A program made the position numbers and the translations under genes. DNA of 64,000 nt from Xanthobacter tagetidis (GTDB taxonomy: Bacteria; Pseudomonadota; Alphaproteobacteria; Rhizobiales; Xanthobacteraceae): positions 1 through 64,000 of the forward strand of contig NZ_RCTF01000018.1 of the NCBI RefSeq assembly GCF_003667445.1. The letters run 5' to 3'. The notes beneath the pieces are model-generated. The model was not told where the DNA came from and searched no databases. It worked only from the letters and a program-made list of their open reading frames with translations. Positions 1 to 8,508 of the stretch are shown here, piece by piece (positions within the stretch are counted from its first letter, which is position 1; each line of letters starts with the position of its first letter).

Positions 1-214
1 GCCGGCCGCCGCCGAAGCCGGTGCCGTCGGCATTGGTGAGGGTGACGTTGGGATCGAGCTGCACCGGGCCGGAATTGACCGCGGCCTCGCGCACGGTCTT
101 CGCGGCATCGAGTCCGCCGAACGCCGGCGTCTTCGCGCGGGCGCCGAAACCGCCGAGGCCGCCGAAGCGGAAGGGAAAGAGCGCCATGACGAACTCCAGG
201 GTCCAAGCAGCCAT
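1..214 (-). CDS. Partial hypothetical protein, N-terminal part only
   Basis: An open minus-strand frame begins at 214 and runs off the window start without a stop. The first residues are MAAWTLEFVMALFPFRFGG, followed by a Gly/Phe-rich stretch and a segment containing GPVQLDPNVTLTNADGTG. A second in-frame ATG at 187 is preceded at good spacing by GGAG, while the ATG at 214 follows AAGGGA, so the start is uncertain by nine codons. I do not recognise the family. The low-complexity Gly-rich opening recalls small structural or phage-derived proteins, but nothing visible proves this. It is divergent from the DJ-1-family gene that follows. Confidence 0.45.
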   Translation of the reverse strand, partial: MAAWTLEFVMALFPFRFGGLGGFGARAKTPAFGGLDAAKTVREAAVNSGPVQLDPNVTLTNADGTGFGGGR

Positions 215-518
215 CGACCGATCCCTTCGAAGGGACATCTCCACCGACGCTAACCATGACGCTGCGGCGCCCACATCACCCATTTGGGTTGGCGCCAAGG
301 TGCCCGCTCGGGAATTTTCAATCCTGGGGGGCAATCGACGCGCAGGCGAGCAAGGGCGCGGCAGCGGGCCGGCCGGGGCGCACCAAGAGCGCGTTCGGCA
401 CGAAGCGCGGGACGCTCAGGATGGCGATCACCGCGATGTCCAAATTCAAGGGAACTCGGTCATTTTGACATCAAAATCATGATAGGATGATATGGGCAAG
501 ATCATTCCGGAGCCCGCC
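215..518. other. Intergenic region between divergent genes
   Basis: No convincing gene is seen here. Frames that cross it on the plus strand lack a ribosome binding site and have unnatural Arg/Gly-rich composition. The right end becomes AT-rich and carries a palindrome and promoter-like elements for the downstream gene. Confidence 0.5.
463..476. promoter_or_regulatory. Palindrome overlapping a likely -35 box
   Basis: TTTTGACATCAAAA has perfect 6-base arms (TTTTGA/TCAAAA) around CA. It contains TTGACA at 465-470. A TGATAT element lies 17 bases downstream at 488-493 and could be the -10 box. A repressor bound here would block the promoter of the gene starting at 519. Promoter and operator roles are inferred from position only. 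Confidence 0.45.
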
Positions 519-1205
519 ATGAACAAGAAGCTCAAATTCGGACTATTGGTTTTTCCGGGCATCACGCAATTGGATATGACGGGTCCGCTGCAGGTCTTTG
601 CCGCTGTTCCGGGTGCCGAAGTCCATGTTCTTTGGAAGCGGATCGAGCCTGTATCCACCGACGCCATCATCACTCTTACGCCTACGATGACCCTGGCGGA
701 CTGTCCCCAGCTCGACGTGATCTGCGTGCCGGGCGGATTCGGCATCGACGATCTGCTGGGAGACGACGAGGTTCTCGACTTTCTGCGACGTCAGGCCGAG
801 GGCGCGCGCTTCGTGACCTCGGTCTGCACGGGCGCCCTGGTGTTGGGGGCGGCCGGGCTGTTGAGGGGGTATCGCGCGACGACGCACTGGAACGCGCTCG
901 CAGCCCTGCCGATGCTCGGGGCCGAGATTTCACATGAACGTGTCTGCATCGACCGCAACCGCATCACCGGCGGGGGCGTCACCGCCGGCATCGATCTGGG
1001 ACTGACCGTCGTTGCCGAACTGGTCGGCCGGTCCGCGGCCGAGGCGATCCAGCTTTGGATCGAATACAATCCCGCACCGCCGTTTCAGGCCGGCTCGCCC
1101 GACACCGCGCCGCCCGAACTGGTCGCATCCACGCGGGCGCGCCTCGAGGAGCGCCGCAAGCGCCGGTTCGAGCGGGTGGCGGACGCCGCCGCGCGGATGC
1201 GCTGA
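519..1205 (+). CDS. inhA: DJ-1/PfpI family protein, isonitrile hydratase-like
   Basis: The 228-residue protein belongs to the DJ-1/PfpI superfamily and most resembles isonitrile hydratase, which converts isonitriles to N-substituted formamides in the cytoplasm. The nucleophile-elbow motif SVCTGALVLG places the reactive Cys at residue 103. QLDMTGPLQVF near residue 17 and ATTHW near residue 120 are further family hallmarks. The length equals that of Pseudomonas isonitrile hydratase as I remember it. I chose ATG 519 because GGAG sits just upstream; an in-frame ATG at 492 falls inside the probable -10 box. The basic C-terminal tail (RLEERRKRRFERV) is usual for the group. It stands alone with no partner genes, so other DJ-1 functions such as amidase or regulatory roles remain possible. 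Confidence 0.7.
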   Translation: MNKKLKFGLLVFPGITQLDMTGPLQVFAAVPGAEVHVLWKRIEPVSTDAIITLTPTMTLADCPQLDVICVPGGFGIDDLLGDDEVLDFLRRQAEGARFVTSVCTGALVLGAAGLLRGYRATTHWNALAALPMLGAEISHERVCIDRNRITGGGVTAGIDLGLTVVAELVGRSAAEAIQLWIEYNPAPPFQAGSPDTAPPELVASTRARLEERRKRRFERVADAAARMR

Positions 1206-1478
1206 AGCGCCGCCGGAACACCGAAGACCTTCTTCCCCAGATGTGACAGGCAGGCCCCGGAGGGGCAAATCGAACCTCTCCGAGGGCCGCTCCATCCGGA
1301 AACCGCCGACGGAACGGGACCTCTCGCCCCGCGCATCCGCCTGCCGGCACGAGGCGAAAGCCGGGAGACCTGCAATGCGTGGGCATTGCGCTCTCCGGCA
1401 TGTCGGCATCCACCCCAAACGGGTGATTATCCACGAGAAGCGTGCTGCTACCGTAAGCAAGTTTTCGGAGGGCAGACC

Positions 1479-1769
1479 ATGAATATCAAGACTTTGGCCC
1501 TGGCAGCAGCGTTTTGGATTCTGGCTGCGGCCAATGCAACGGCGTGCGTCTCAGCAAATTCGAGGCATGGCCAGTACTGGATAATCGAAAATCGGTGCCC
1601 ATACGATATTACGGCAAATTATACTCTGCATAATTCGTCTGGAGGCATCGGCCGCATCCGGAGTGGGCGAAATTATCTTACAGCTCAACCTGCAAATCGG
1701 AGTTTCGATTTCAATTATTGCGAAACCGAATCGTTGCTGAGGCGCGGTTGCAGCCTGAGTCCATACTAG
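1479..1769 (+). CDS. Small secreted cysteine-containing protein, hypothetical
   Basis: The 96-residue product starts MNIKTLALAAAFWILAAANA, a clear Sec signal peptide with probable cleavage after ANA. The mature part is about 76 residues with four Cys (near the new N-terminus, in ENRCPY, in NYCET and in RRGCS), suggesting two disulfides in the periplasm or outside the cell. A strong GGAGGG lies 7 bases before the ATG. No family is recognised. Base composition is much more AT-rich than the surrounding genes, and the gene lies just beyond the 3' end of tRNA-Lys, which together suggest horizontal acquisition. Confidence 0.6.
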   Translation: MNIKTLALAAAFWILAAANATACVSANSRHGQYWIIENRCPYDITANYTLHNSSGGIGRIRSGRNYLTAQPANRSFDFNYCETESLLRRGCSLSPY

Positions 1770-1908
1770 GCTCCAGCCCCACGGTTTGCGGCGGTCCATA
1801 GGGAAAGCCAGGGCACGCTCCGGCCAGCCCCTCGGCTGTGCCAGATCACGAAGACGAGCCCCATCAAAGGGGGGCTCTCCGCCAAATTCCATGGTCATTG
1901 AGGAAATT

Positions 1909-1984
<76 letters not shown>

Positions 1985-2024
1985 GTTCCGGGTGGCCCCG
2001 GAAGGAGGCGTCCGTGTAGCAAAA

Positions 2025-2061
2025 CGCCCCCGCCCTTACAAGAGCGGAGGCGCACTTTTTT
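2025..2061. terminator. Likely bidirectional intrinsic terminator
   Basis: CGCCCCCGC and GCGGAGGCG form a nine-pair stem with one mismatch around a ten-base loop. On the plus strand it is followed by CAC and six T; on the minus strand by GTTTT. It lies beyond the tctA stop and beside tRNA-Lys, so it probably ends tctCBA transcription. A second perfect hairpin without a T run (arms ACGGCGGCG and CGCCGCCGT, 2122-2150) sits directly after tctA. Confidence 0.55.
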
Positions 2062-2156
2062 GCCAGGGATCGTCGGCCGGGTCCGGCACGGTCAAGCAAG
2101 CGGGTCGGCCGGGCCGGCCGGACGGCGGCGCGCCCGAAGGCCGCCGCCGTGCCGTC

Positions 2157-3656
2157 TCACTCCTTGAAGGCCTCCTCGCGGGTCTTCTGCACCGAGGGCA
2201 GCAGCACCACCACCAGCGCGATCGCAGCGAGGATCAGCAGCGAGGCCGAGATCGGCCGGGTGAGGAACACCATGGGATCGCCGCGCGAGATCAGCATGGC
2301 GCGGCGCAGATATTCCTCGAGCATCGGGCCGATGACGAAGCCCAGCAGCATGGGCGCCGGCTCGCAGTCGAGCTTCACCAGCGCGTAGCCCAGCACGCCG
2401 AACAGCGCCATCGAATAGACGTCGAAGGCGTTGTTGTTCACCGAGTACACGCCGATGCAGCAGAACGCGATGATGGCCGGGAACAGCAGGTGGTACGGCA
2501 CGGTCAGCAGGCGCACCCACATGCCGATCAGCGGCAGGTTGAGCAGCACCAGCATGGCATTGCCGACCCACATGGAGGCGATGATGCCCCAGAACAGGTC
2601 CGGCTTCTCCGTCACCACGTTCGGCCCGGGCGTGATGCCCTGGATGATGAGCGCGCCGATCATCAGCGCCATCACCGGGTTGGACGGGATGCCCAGCGTC
2701 AGCATGGGGATGAAGGAGGTCTGCGCGCCCGCATTGTTGGCGCTCTCCGGCCCGGCGACGCCGGCGATGGCGCCTTTGCCGAACTCCTTCGGGGTCTTGG
2801 AGACCTTCTTCTCGATCGAGTAGGAGGCGAACGAGGACAGCATGGCGCCGCCGCCCGGCAGGATGCCGAGCACCGAGCCGATCGCCGTGCCGCGCAGCAC
2901 CGGGGCGATGCTGGCCTTGAACTCGTCCTTGGTGAGAAGGAGGCTCTTCACCTTCGCCGCCACCAGGGATCGCTGGTGCTCGTCCTCCAGGTTGCGGATG
3001 ATTTCGCCGATGCCGAACATGCCCATGGCGACCGCGACGAAGTCGAAGCCGTCGGCCAGTTCCTGCATGTCGAAGGTGAAGCGCGGCGTACCGGTGTAGA
3101 TGTCCTGCCCCGACAGGCCGAGCAGCAGGCCGAGCACGATCATCGCCAGCGCCTTGACGATCGAGCCGGAGGCGAGCGTCACCGAGGCGATCAGGCCGAG
3201 CACCATCAGCGAGAAGTATTCCGCCGGGCCGAACTGCAGCGCGAGGTTGGCAAGCGGGGGGGCGAACAGCGCCAAGAGGAAGGTCGCGACCGTGCCCGCA
3301 AAGAACGAGCCGAGCGCGGCGATGGCGAGCGCCGCGCCGGCGCGGCCCTTCTTGGCCATCTGGTGGCCGTCGAGCGCTGTCACCACCGAGGATGATTCGC
3401 CCGGCAGGTTGATGAGGATGGCGGTGGTGGAGCCGCCATACTGCGCGCCGTAATAGATGCCGGCGAGCATGATCAGGGCGGAGACCGGCGGCAGGCCGAA
3501 GGTGATCGGCAGCAGCATGGCGATTGTGGCCACCGGGCCGAGGCCCGGCAGCACGCCGATCAGCGTGCCGAGAAGCACGCCGATGAAGCAATAGAAGAGG
3601 TTCTGAAACGAGAGGGCGACCGAGAACCCGAGTTCGAGATTGCTGAGAAGTTCCAT
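2157..3656 (-). CDS. tctA: Tripartite tricarboxylate transporter large permease TctA
   Basis: The 499-residue protein is the large membrane subunit of a tripartite tricarboxylate transporter, which imports carboxylates using a periplasmic binding protein. It has about ten to twelve hydrophobic segments. Family motifs visible include the N-terminal GVLLGTLIGVLPGLGPVATI, the GGSTTAILINLPGE region and the duplicated glycine-rich segment GILPGGGAMLSSF. Length matches the family norm of about 500. The start at 3656 follows GAGGGG. It is the last gene of the minus-strand operon, ten bases after tctB. The substrate cannot be read from the sequence. Confidence 0.93.
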   Translation of the reverse strand: MELLSNLELGFSVALSFQNLFYCFIGVLLGTLIGVLPGLGPVATIAMLLPITFGLPPVSALIMLAGIYYGAQYGGSTTAILINLPGESSSVVTALDGHQMAKKGRAGAALAIAALGSFFAGTVATFLLALFAPPLANLALQFGPAEYFSLMVLGLIASVTLASGSIVKALAMIVLGLLLGLSGQDIYTGTPRFTFDMQELADGFDFVAVAMGMFGIGEIIRNLEDEHQRSLVAAKVKSLLLTKDEFKASIAPVLRGTAIGSVLGILPGGGAMLSSFASYSIEKKVSKTPKEFGKGAIAGVAGPESANNAGAQTSFIPMLTLGIPSNPVMALMIGALIIQGITPGPNVVTEKPDLFWGIIASMWVGNAMLVLLNLPLIGMWVRLLTVPYHLLFPAIIAFCCIGVYSVNNNAFDVYSMALFGVLGYALVKLDCEPAPMLLGFVIGPMLEEYLRRAMLISRGDPMVFLTRPISASLLILAAIALVVVLLPSVQKTREEAFKE

Positions 3657-3666
3657 GGCGCGCCCC

Positions 3667-4128
3667 TCAGTATCCGCCGAGCCACGGACCGATGATCTGC
3701 AGCGGCAGACCGAGGCCCTTGATGAAGACCGCCCAGCAGAAGACCGTCATCACCACGGTGTTGATGATCGCCGATTGCAGGCGGAACTTCTGGCTCGCCA
3801 GCGTCGAGGCGAACACCGAGATCGCCAGGGCCGGCAGGAAGCCGAGCGGGCGCATGGCGAAGCCGAAGAAGACGATCGAGCCGATGAGGATGATGAGCGC
3901 CCGCCACGCGATGCTTGAGGGGGCTTCCCCTTGTGTGCGCAGGCCGTTCACCAGCACGATCAGGCCCAGTAGTCCCAGGGTGCCCGACAGCACCATGGGG
4001 AAGTAGCCTGGGCCCATCCGGCCCGATGTGCCGAACGGCAGTTCGAGCCCTTGCCAGGCGAAAAGCGCCGCAAGGGCGATGAAAAGAAGTCCCGAAAGGA
4101 CGTCCTTGGGATTGCGCACCAAACTCAT
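3667..4128 (-). CDS. tctB: Tripartite tricarboxylate transporter small permease TctB
   Basis: This 153-residue protein has four predicted transmembrane helices, as expected for the small TctB subunit that pairs with TctA in the inner membrane. The helices lie roughly at residues 10-27, 40-60, 75-95 and 110-145. The start is preceded very closely by GGGGAGG. It lies between tctC (upstream, separated by about 140 bases containing a terminator-like hairpin) and tctA. TctB sequences are poorly conserved, so the call rests on size, topology and position. Confidence 0.85.
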   Translation of the reverse strand: MSLVRNPKDVLSGLLFIALAALFAWQGLELPFGTSGRMGPGYFPMVLSGTLGLLGLIVLVNGLRTQGEAPSSIAWRALIILIGSIVFFGFAMRPLGFLPALAISVFASTLASQKFRLQSAIINTVVMTVFCWAVFIKGLGLPLQIIGPWLGGY

Positions 4129-4220
4129 AGCCTCCCCTCAGCCACTGGTCGTTTTTGTGATCTTGGGGGCGATCCTGCCCCGTGCCCGCGACGTGACGCC
4201 GACGCGGCGACCACATGCAT

Positions 4221-4256
4221 AAACAAAACGGCTTCCGAGCGCGAGCCCGGAAGCCG
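4221..4256 (-). terminator. Intrinsic terminator/attenuator between tctC and tctB
   Basis: On the minus strand a perfect nine-base stem (CGGCTTCCG / CGGAAGCCG, loop of ten) is followed immediately by TTTTGTTT. It sits 12 bases after the tctC stop and before tctB, so it should stop most transcripts after the binding-protein gene. This would give more TctC than TctBA, a known strategy in binding-protein operons. Confidence 0.7.
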
Positions 4257-4268
4257 CATGACTAAGCG

Positions 4269-5240
4269 TCAATCTGCAAATACGCCGGCCGATTCGATGA
4301 TCGGCTTCCACTGGGCGATCTGGTCTTGCAGGAACTTCTCGTGGACCGCGGGGCTGCGGCGGTCCTTCGGCTCCGGCTCGGTGCCGAGATCGGCCATGCG
4401 GGCGATCACCTTGGGATCGTCGAGCGCCGCGTCGAGCGCCTTGTTGATCTTCTCGACCACGTCCTTCGGCGTGCCCTTCGGGGCGTAGATGCCGTGCCAG
4501 ACCGCGACCTCGACCGGCAGGCCGCCTTCCGTGGTGGTCGGGATGTCGGGCAGCGACTTCACGCGGTCCTTGGTGGTCACGGCATAGGGCTTCACCTTGC
4601 CGCCCTTGATCTGGCCGGTGGTGTTGGTGGTCTGGTCGCACAGGAGGTCGATCTGGCCGCCCACCAGGTCGTTCATGGCCGGGCCCGTGCCGGGATAGGG
4701 CACGGTGGTCATGGGCGTGCCGACCTTGGACATGAACAGCATGCCGCACAGATGCGAGGCCGAGCCGACGCCGGCATTGCCGTACGTGACCTTGTCCTTG
4801 TTGGCCTTCACGTAGTCGACCAGTTCCTTGTAGGTCTTCGGCTCGAAGCCGGTCTTGCCGATGATGGTCATCGGCACGGCGGTGACGAGGCCCACTTCCT
4901 CGAAGTCGCTGCCGGGCTTGTAGGGCAGCTTGCGGTAGAGGGTCGCCGACGTCGCCTGGCCGATGTGGTGGAGCAGGAGCGTGTAGCCGTCGGGCGCGGC
5001 CTTCGCCACCTGGCCCGCGCCGCGGGTGCCGCCGGCGCCGCCGACATTCTCCACCAGCACCTGCTGGCCGAGGGTGCGCGACATGCTCTCGGCGATCAGC
5101 CGGGCGACGGTATCGGTCGGGCCGCCGGCGGTGAAGGGCACCACCATGGTGATGGGCCGGCTGGGATAGGTCTGGGCGCCGGCCGCGGACGACAGTCCAA
5201 CGGCGGCGGCGAGGGCGAGCGCCGCTTTGAAGATGCGCAT
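4269..5240 (-). CDS. tctC: Tripartite tricarboxylate transporter binding protein TctC (Bug family)
   Basis: The 323-residue periplasmic binding protein captures a carboxylate ligand and delivers it to TctAB. Residues 1-22 are a signal peptide (cleavage near AGA-Q). The mature protein shows Bug-family hallmarks: YPSRPITMVVPFTAGGPTD with the ligand-contacting loop, VENVGGAGGTRGA near residue 65, and YGNAGVGSASHL near residue 150. GAGGAGG precedes the ATG. It is the first gene of the tctCBA order. One or two palindromes upstream (5349-5373 and 5463-5484) could be operators. Confidence 0.92.
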   Translation of the reverse strand: MRIFKAALALAAAVGLSSAAGAQTYPSRPITMVVPFTAGGPTDTVARLIAESMSRTLGQQVLVENVGGAGGTRGAGQVAKAAPDGYTLLLHHIGQATSATLYRKLPYKPGSDFEEVGLVTAVPMTIIGKTGFEPKTYKELVDYVKANKDKVTYGNAGVGSASHLCGMLFMSKVGTPMTTVPYPGTGPAMNDLVGGQIDLLCDQTTNTTGQIKGGKVKPYAVTTKDRVKSLPDIPTTTEGGLPVEVAVWHGIYAPKGTPKDVVEKINKALDAALDDPKVIARMADLGTEPEPKDRRSPAVHEKFLQDQIAQWKPIIESAGVFAD

Positions 5241-5348
5241 GGTGTCCTCCTCAACTCCCCTGGGAGCGTTTTGGGCCGTTGCCGGCTACTGCCTTTGAAA
5301 CGGGCGCCGTGGCGAGCGTCAAGTGTTGCGCGGTGCCGCAGGCGAAGT

Positions 5349-5373
5349 TTTGCAATGCAGCATTATGTGCAAA
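5349..5373. promoter_or_regulatory. Inverted repeat upstream of tctC
   Basis: Outer arms TTTGCA and TGCAAA flank an inner palindrome AATGC-A-GCATT-like core. The site lies about 110 bases before the tctC start in an AT-richer patch. Such a nested palindrome is typical of a regulator site; the regulator is unknown. Confidence 0.35.
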
Positions 5374-5462
5374 GCAGAAGAAATCGCCTTTTCTGCCACC
5401 GGGACGTGTATCGCGGCGCGAAGTTCGGCGGGTCTTCAAGGGATTGAGAGGTTTTGCCTGAA

Positions 5463-5484
5463 TTTGCGCCATTTAGGGCGCAAA
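5463..5484. repeat. Perfect inverted repeat TTTGCGCC-N6-GGCGCAAA
   Basis: Eight-base perfect arms enclose ATTTAG. On the minus strand the hairpin is not followed by a T run, so a leuA terminator role is doubtful. The motif TTTGCG recurs nearby, so an operator role for tctC is equally possible. Confidence 0.4.
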
Positions 5485-5658
5485 GGCGCCACAAACAAAA
5501 TTTGCGACCGCCCGGCCTGGTCCGACGCCGCGCCATGGGCGGGACGGCACGGGCGGACCCGGGGGGGGCGCACGCCGCTGCCATCCTGCGGCGATGGGAA
5601 CACGTCCCTGTGGATACCGCCACGGCGAAGCGCCGCGGCGGTATCCGTCGCGCCGCGG

Positions 5659-7239
5659 TCAGCCCGCCGCGCTCTGCGCATTCAGCGTCTGGCGCTTCAT
5701 CTGCAGCTTGTTGAGGGCGGTGATGTAGGCCTGCGCCGAGGCGACCAGCGTGTCCGGGTCCGCCGCGCGGGCGGTCACGGCCTTGCCGTTCTCCTCCAGC
5801 CGCACCGACACCTCGGCCTGCGCGTCCGTGCCCTCGGTGACCGCATGGACCTGGTAGAGGTCGAGCTTCACATTGTGCGGCACCAGCGCCTTGATGGCGT
5901 TGAAGGTGGCGTCCACCGGGCCGTTGCCCTCGGCCTCCTCGGTCTTCACCTCGCCGTCCACCGACATCTTCATGGTGGCGCGCTGCGGCCCGCGCGTGCC
6001 GGCGATGACCGACAGGGAGATCAGCTTGATGCGGTCGTGGGCGGCGGCGATGCCCTGGTCCACCAGCGCCTCGATGTCCTCGTCGTAGACCACCTTCTTG
6101 CGGTCGGCGAGATCCTTGAAGCGGGCGAAGGCGTCGTTGAGGGCGTTTTCGCCCAGTTCGTAGCCCATGGTCTTGAGCTTGTCGCGGAACGCGGCGCGGC
6201 CGGAATGCTTGCCCATGACCAGCGACGTCTTGGAGACGCCGACGCTCTCCGGCGTCATGATCTCGTAGGTCTGGGTGTGCTTGAGCATGCCGTCCTGGTG
6301 GATGCCGCTCTCGTGGGCGAAGGCGTTCCGGCCGACGATGGCCTTGTTGTACTGCACCGGGAACGAGGTCACCGCCGAAACCAGCTTGGAGGCGCGGGTG
6401 AGCATGGTCGCGTCGATGCCGGTGGCGTAGGGCAGCACGTCGGCGCGGGTGTTGATCGCCATGACGATCTCCTCCAGCGCCGCATTGCCCGCGCGCTCGC
6501 CGATGCCGTTGATGGTGCACTCGATCTGCCGCGCACCGCCGGCGAGGCCGGCCAGCGAATTGGCGACCGCCATGCCCAGATCGTCGTGGCAGTGCACGGA
6601 GAATACCGCCTTGTCGGAGTTCGGCACCCGCTCGATCACGGTGCGGAACAGGCGCTCATACTCGCTCGGGGTGGTGTAGCCCACGGTGTCGGGGATGTTG
6701 ATGGTGGTGGCGCCGGCCTTGATCGCGGCCTCCACGCAGCGGCACAGGAAGTCGATCTCGGTGCGGGTGCCGTCTTCGGACGACCATTCCACGTCGTCCA
6801 CATGGTTGCGGGCGCGGGTGACCGAGGCGACGATCATCTCCAGAACCTGCTCGGGCTCCTTCTGGAGCTTGTACTTCATGTGCACCGGCGAGGTGGACAG
6901 GAAGGTGTGGATGCGCCCGCGGCGCGCATGCTTCACCGCCTCGGCGCAGCGGTCGATGTCGTTGAGCGCGGCGCGCGACAGGCCGGCGATGGTGGCGTTC
7001 TTGGTGCGGCGGGCGATCTCGGCCACGCTCTCGAAATCGCCGATGGAGGCGATGGGGAAGCCGGCCTCGATCACGTCCACGCCCATCTCGTCGAGGAGCG
7101 CGGCCACCTCCAGCTTCTCCTCGAAGGTCATGGAGGCGCCGGGGCACTGCTCGCCGTCGCGCAGGGTGGTGTCGAAGATGATGACCCGGTCCGCCTTGCT
7201 CGCGGGCGCGGATACGGGGGGCGTGGTGGTGTCGGTCAT
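5659..7239 (-). CDS. leuA: 2-isopropylmalate synthase
   Basis: LeuA joins 2-oxoisovalerate and acetyl-CoA, the first step of leucine synthesis. The 526-residue product has the HMGL-like TIM barrel from about residue 20 to 295 with the signature DTTLRDGEQCPGASM, the metal-binding HCHDDLG segment and the GIGERAGNAALEE motif. The C-terminal leucine-sensing regulatory domain covers about residues 390-510. The ATG at 7239 follows AAGGA at normal spacing; an upstream in-frame ATG at 7290 lacks a site. It stands alone on the minus strand, with a 320-base leader region and no other leu genes nearby. Confidence 0.95.
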   Translation of the reverse strand: MTDTTTPPVSAPASKADRVIIFDTTLRDGEQCPGASMTFEEKLEVAALLDEMGVDVIEAGFPIASIGDFESVAEIARRTKNATIAGLSRAALNDIDRCAEAVKHARRGRIHTFLSTSPVHMKYKLQKEPEQVLEMIVASVTRARNHVDDVEWSSEDGTRTEIDFLCRCVEAAIKAGATTINIPDTVGYTTPSEYERLFRTVIERVPNSDKAVFSVHCHDDLGMAVANSLAGLAGGARQIECTINGIGERAGNAALEEIVMAINTRADVLPYATGIDATMLTRASKLVSAVTSFPVQYNKAIVGRNAFAHESGIHQDGMLKHTQTYEIMTPESVGVSKTSLVMGKHSGRAAFRDKLKTMGYELGENALNDAFARFKDLADRKKVVYDEDIEALVDQGIAAAHDRIKLISLSVIAGTRGPQRATMKMSVDGEVKTEEAEGNGPVDATFNAIKALVPHNVKLDLYQVHAVTEGTDAQAEVSVRLEENGKAVTARAADPDTLVASAQAYITALNKLQMKRQTLNAQSAAG

Positions 7240-7560
7240 CGCTGCGGTCCTTCTGGCGATCCGGCGGGCCGGCCATCGTCGGGGCGGCACAGGGTGCGGA
7301 TCATAAGCCGAATGGGGCGCCGGGGCTTCCCGGCGGCGGCATCAACCCCTGAGTGCCCAGGCGCAAGCCCGGCCGGCCCTCAGGGGCGGCTAAGGAGCAG
7401 AAGCGCGCGCAGAATGAGAGCGTTGCCCGGAAACCGATCGGTCCGGGGGGCAGAGGCGGCAGTCTTGGTCGTGCGGGACGACACGGGGGCGCTCTACTCT
7501 TCGCTCAAATGCTTGGAAGGCTGCTCTTACCCGAGCGGTGACCGGAGCGCAAGCGCAACG
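7240..7560. other. leuA leader / intergenic region
   Basis: No leucine-codon-rich leader peptide was found on the minus strand. A perfect inverted repeat (CCCCTGAG at 7346-7353, CTCAGGGG at 7379-7386, spacer 25) could form an RNA stem in the leader. A 22-codon minus frame from 7304 ends with TGA overlapping the leuA ATG, but lacks a ribosome site. Confidence 0.4.
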
Positions 7561-8418
7561 TCAGCCGCGCACGGCGTTACGATAAGCGGCGGCGAGGGCC
7601 GCGAGCGCGGCGCGCGGCCGCGCGTCCACCACCCGCGTGTGCAGCAGCACCGGAAGGCGCGGCAGGTCCGGCAGCGCGAGCCGGCGCCCCACGTCGACGG
7701 CGCCGAGCGGCAGCATGCGGGGTGCCAGAGCGGCCACGCCAAGCCCGGCCGTGACCGCCGCCGCGACCGCCGTGACGCCGCCGCCGACGAATACCTCGGT
7801 CCAGGGCACGCCGGCTTCATCGAGGAGGCGCCCGGCGAGCGCGCGCACGCCGCATGGCTCCGCCATGGTGGCGAGCGGCAGCGGCTCGCCCGCGCGCTGC
7901 TGCCAGCCCGGCGCCGCGAACCAGCCGAACTTCTCCTGCGCGAGGCATTCGCCGTCGTCGCGCCCGGCGTGCAGGCGCACGATCACCGTGTCCAGCTCGC
8001 GCCGGTCGAAGCTCTGGAGCAGGTCGCCCGACGAGCCGATGCGAATCTCGATCACCAGATGCGGGTCCTGCGCGTTCATCCGCGCGATCAGGCCTGGAAG
8101 CTCCGGGCCCGCCACGTGGTCGCTGATGCCGATGGTGAGGCGCTGGCGCGCGGTGGCGAACAGGGCCAGCGCCCGGTCATTCGCTGCGAGCAGTTCGCGG
8201 GCATGGTCGAGGAATGCTTCGCCCCGTGCGGAGAGCTGCACGTGGCGCGGGGTGCGTTCGACCAGCCGGCAGCCCAGGCGCTCCTCAAGCCGCTTGAGCT
8301 TCAGGCTGACGGCGGCCTGCGTCGTCTGCATGGCCTCGGCGGCGCGGGTGAAGCTTCCGAGTTCGGCAATGCGAACGAAGGCCTGGACCGCATCCAGGTC
8401 GAGGGCAGGGACATTCAT
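7561..8418 (-). CDS. LysR-family transcriptional regulator
   Basis: The 285-residue protein has the LysR helix-turn-helix at residues 8-66 (AFVRIAELGSFTRAAEAMQ, then VSLKLKRLEERLG) and a periplasmic-binding-like effector domain from about residue 90. It is divergent from the tautomerase gene at 8509, with 90 bases between them holding two copies of a TGATA-N3-TATCA palindrome. By the usual LysR arrangement it probably controls that gene and itself. The effector is unknown. Confidence 0.9.
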   Translation of the reverse strand: MNVPALDLDAVQAFVRIAELGSFTRAAEAMQTTQAAVSLKLKRLEERLGCRLVERTPRHVQLSARGEAFLDHARELLAANDRALALFATARQRLTIGISDHVAGPELPGLIARMNAQDPHLVIEIRIGSSGDLLQSFDRRELDTVIVRLHAGRDDGECLAQEKFGWFAAPGWQQRAGEPLPLATMAEPCGVRALAGRLLDEAGVPWTEVFVGGGVTAVAAAVTAGLGVAALAPRMLPLGAVDVGRRLALPDLPRLPVLLHTRVVDARPRAALAALAAAYRNAVRG

Positions 8419-8419
8419 T

Positions 8420-8459
8420 ATGATACGTTATCATTGTTATTAGAAGTGATAGCATATCA
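8420..8459. promoter_or_regulatory. Twin palindromic operators in a divergent promoter
   Basis: Two near-identical palindromes, ATGATA-CGT-TATCAT (8420-8434) and TGATA-GCA-TATCA (8447-8459), have centres 26 bases apart. The surrounding sequence is AT-rich, unlike the flanking genes. They fit paired LysR dimer sites, one overlapping the regulator's own start region and one towards the tautomerase. Confidence 0.6.
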
Positions 8460-8508
8460 AAATATATCAGCCGGGCCTACCGTCGATTGCGCGACCAGGG
8501 AGGCCCCA

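Larger units (their letters stand above)
5241..5658. other. Intergenic region upstream of tctC and downstream of leuA
   Basis: No gene is supported. The stretch contains two inverted repeats, described separately, and a run of eight G near 5562. It must hold the tctC promoter and any leuA terminator, but no clear stem followed by T residues was seen for leuA. Confidence 0.5.

Noticed and set aside
21..482. Plus-strand frame of 153 codons at the window start
   Set aside because: No ribosome site and unnatural composition; it overlaps the better minus-strand partial gene.
7236..7304. leuA leader peptide for leucine attenuation
   Set aside because: The 22-codon frame overlaps the leuA start but has one Leu codon and no ribosome site, and no antiterminator/terminator pair was visible.
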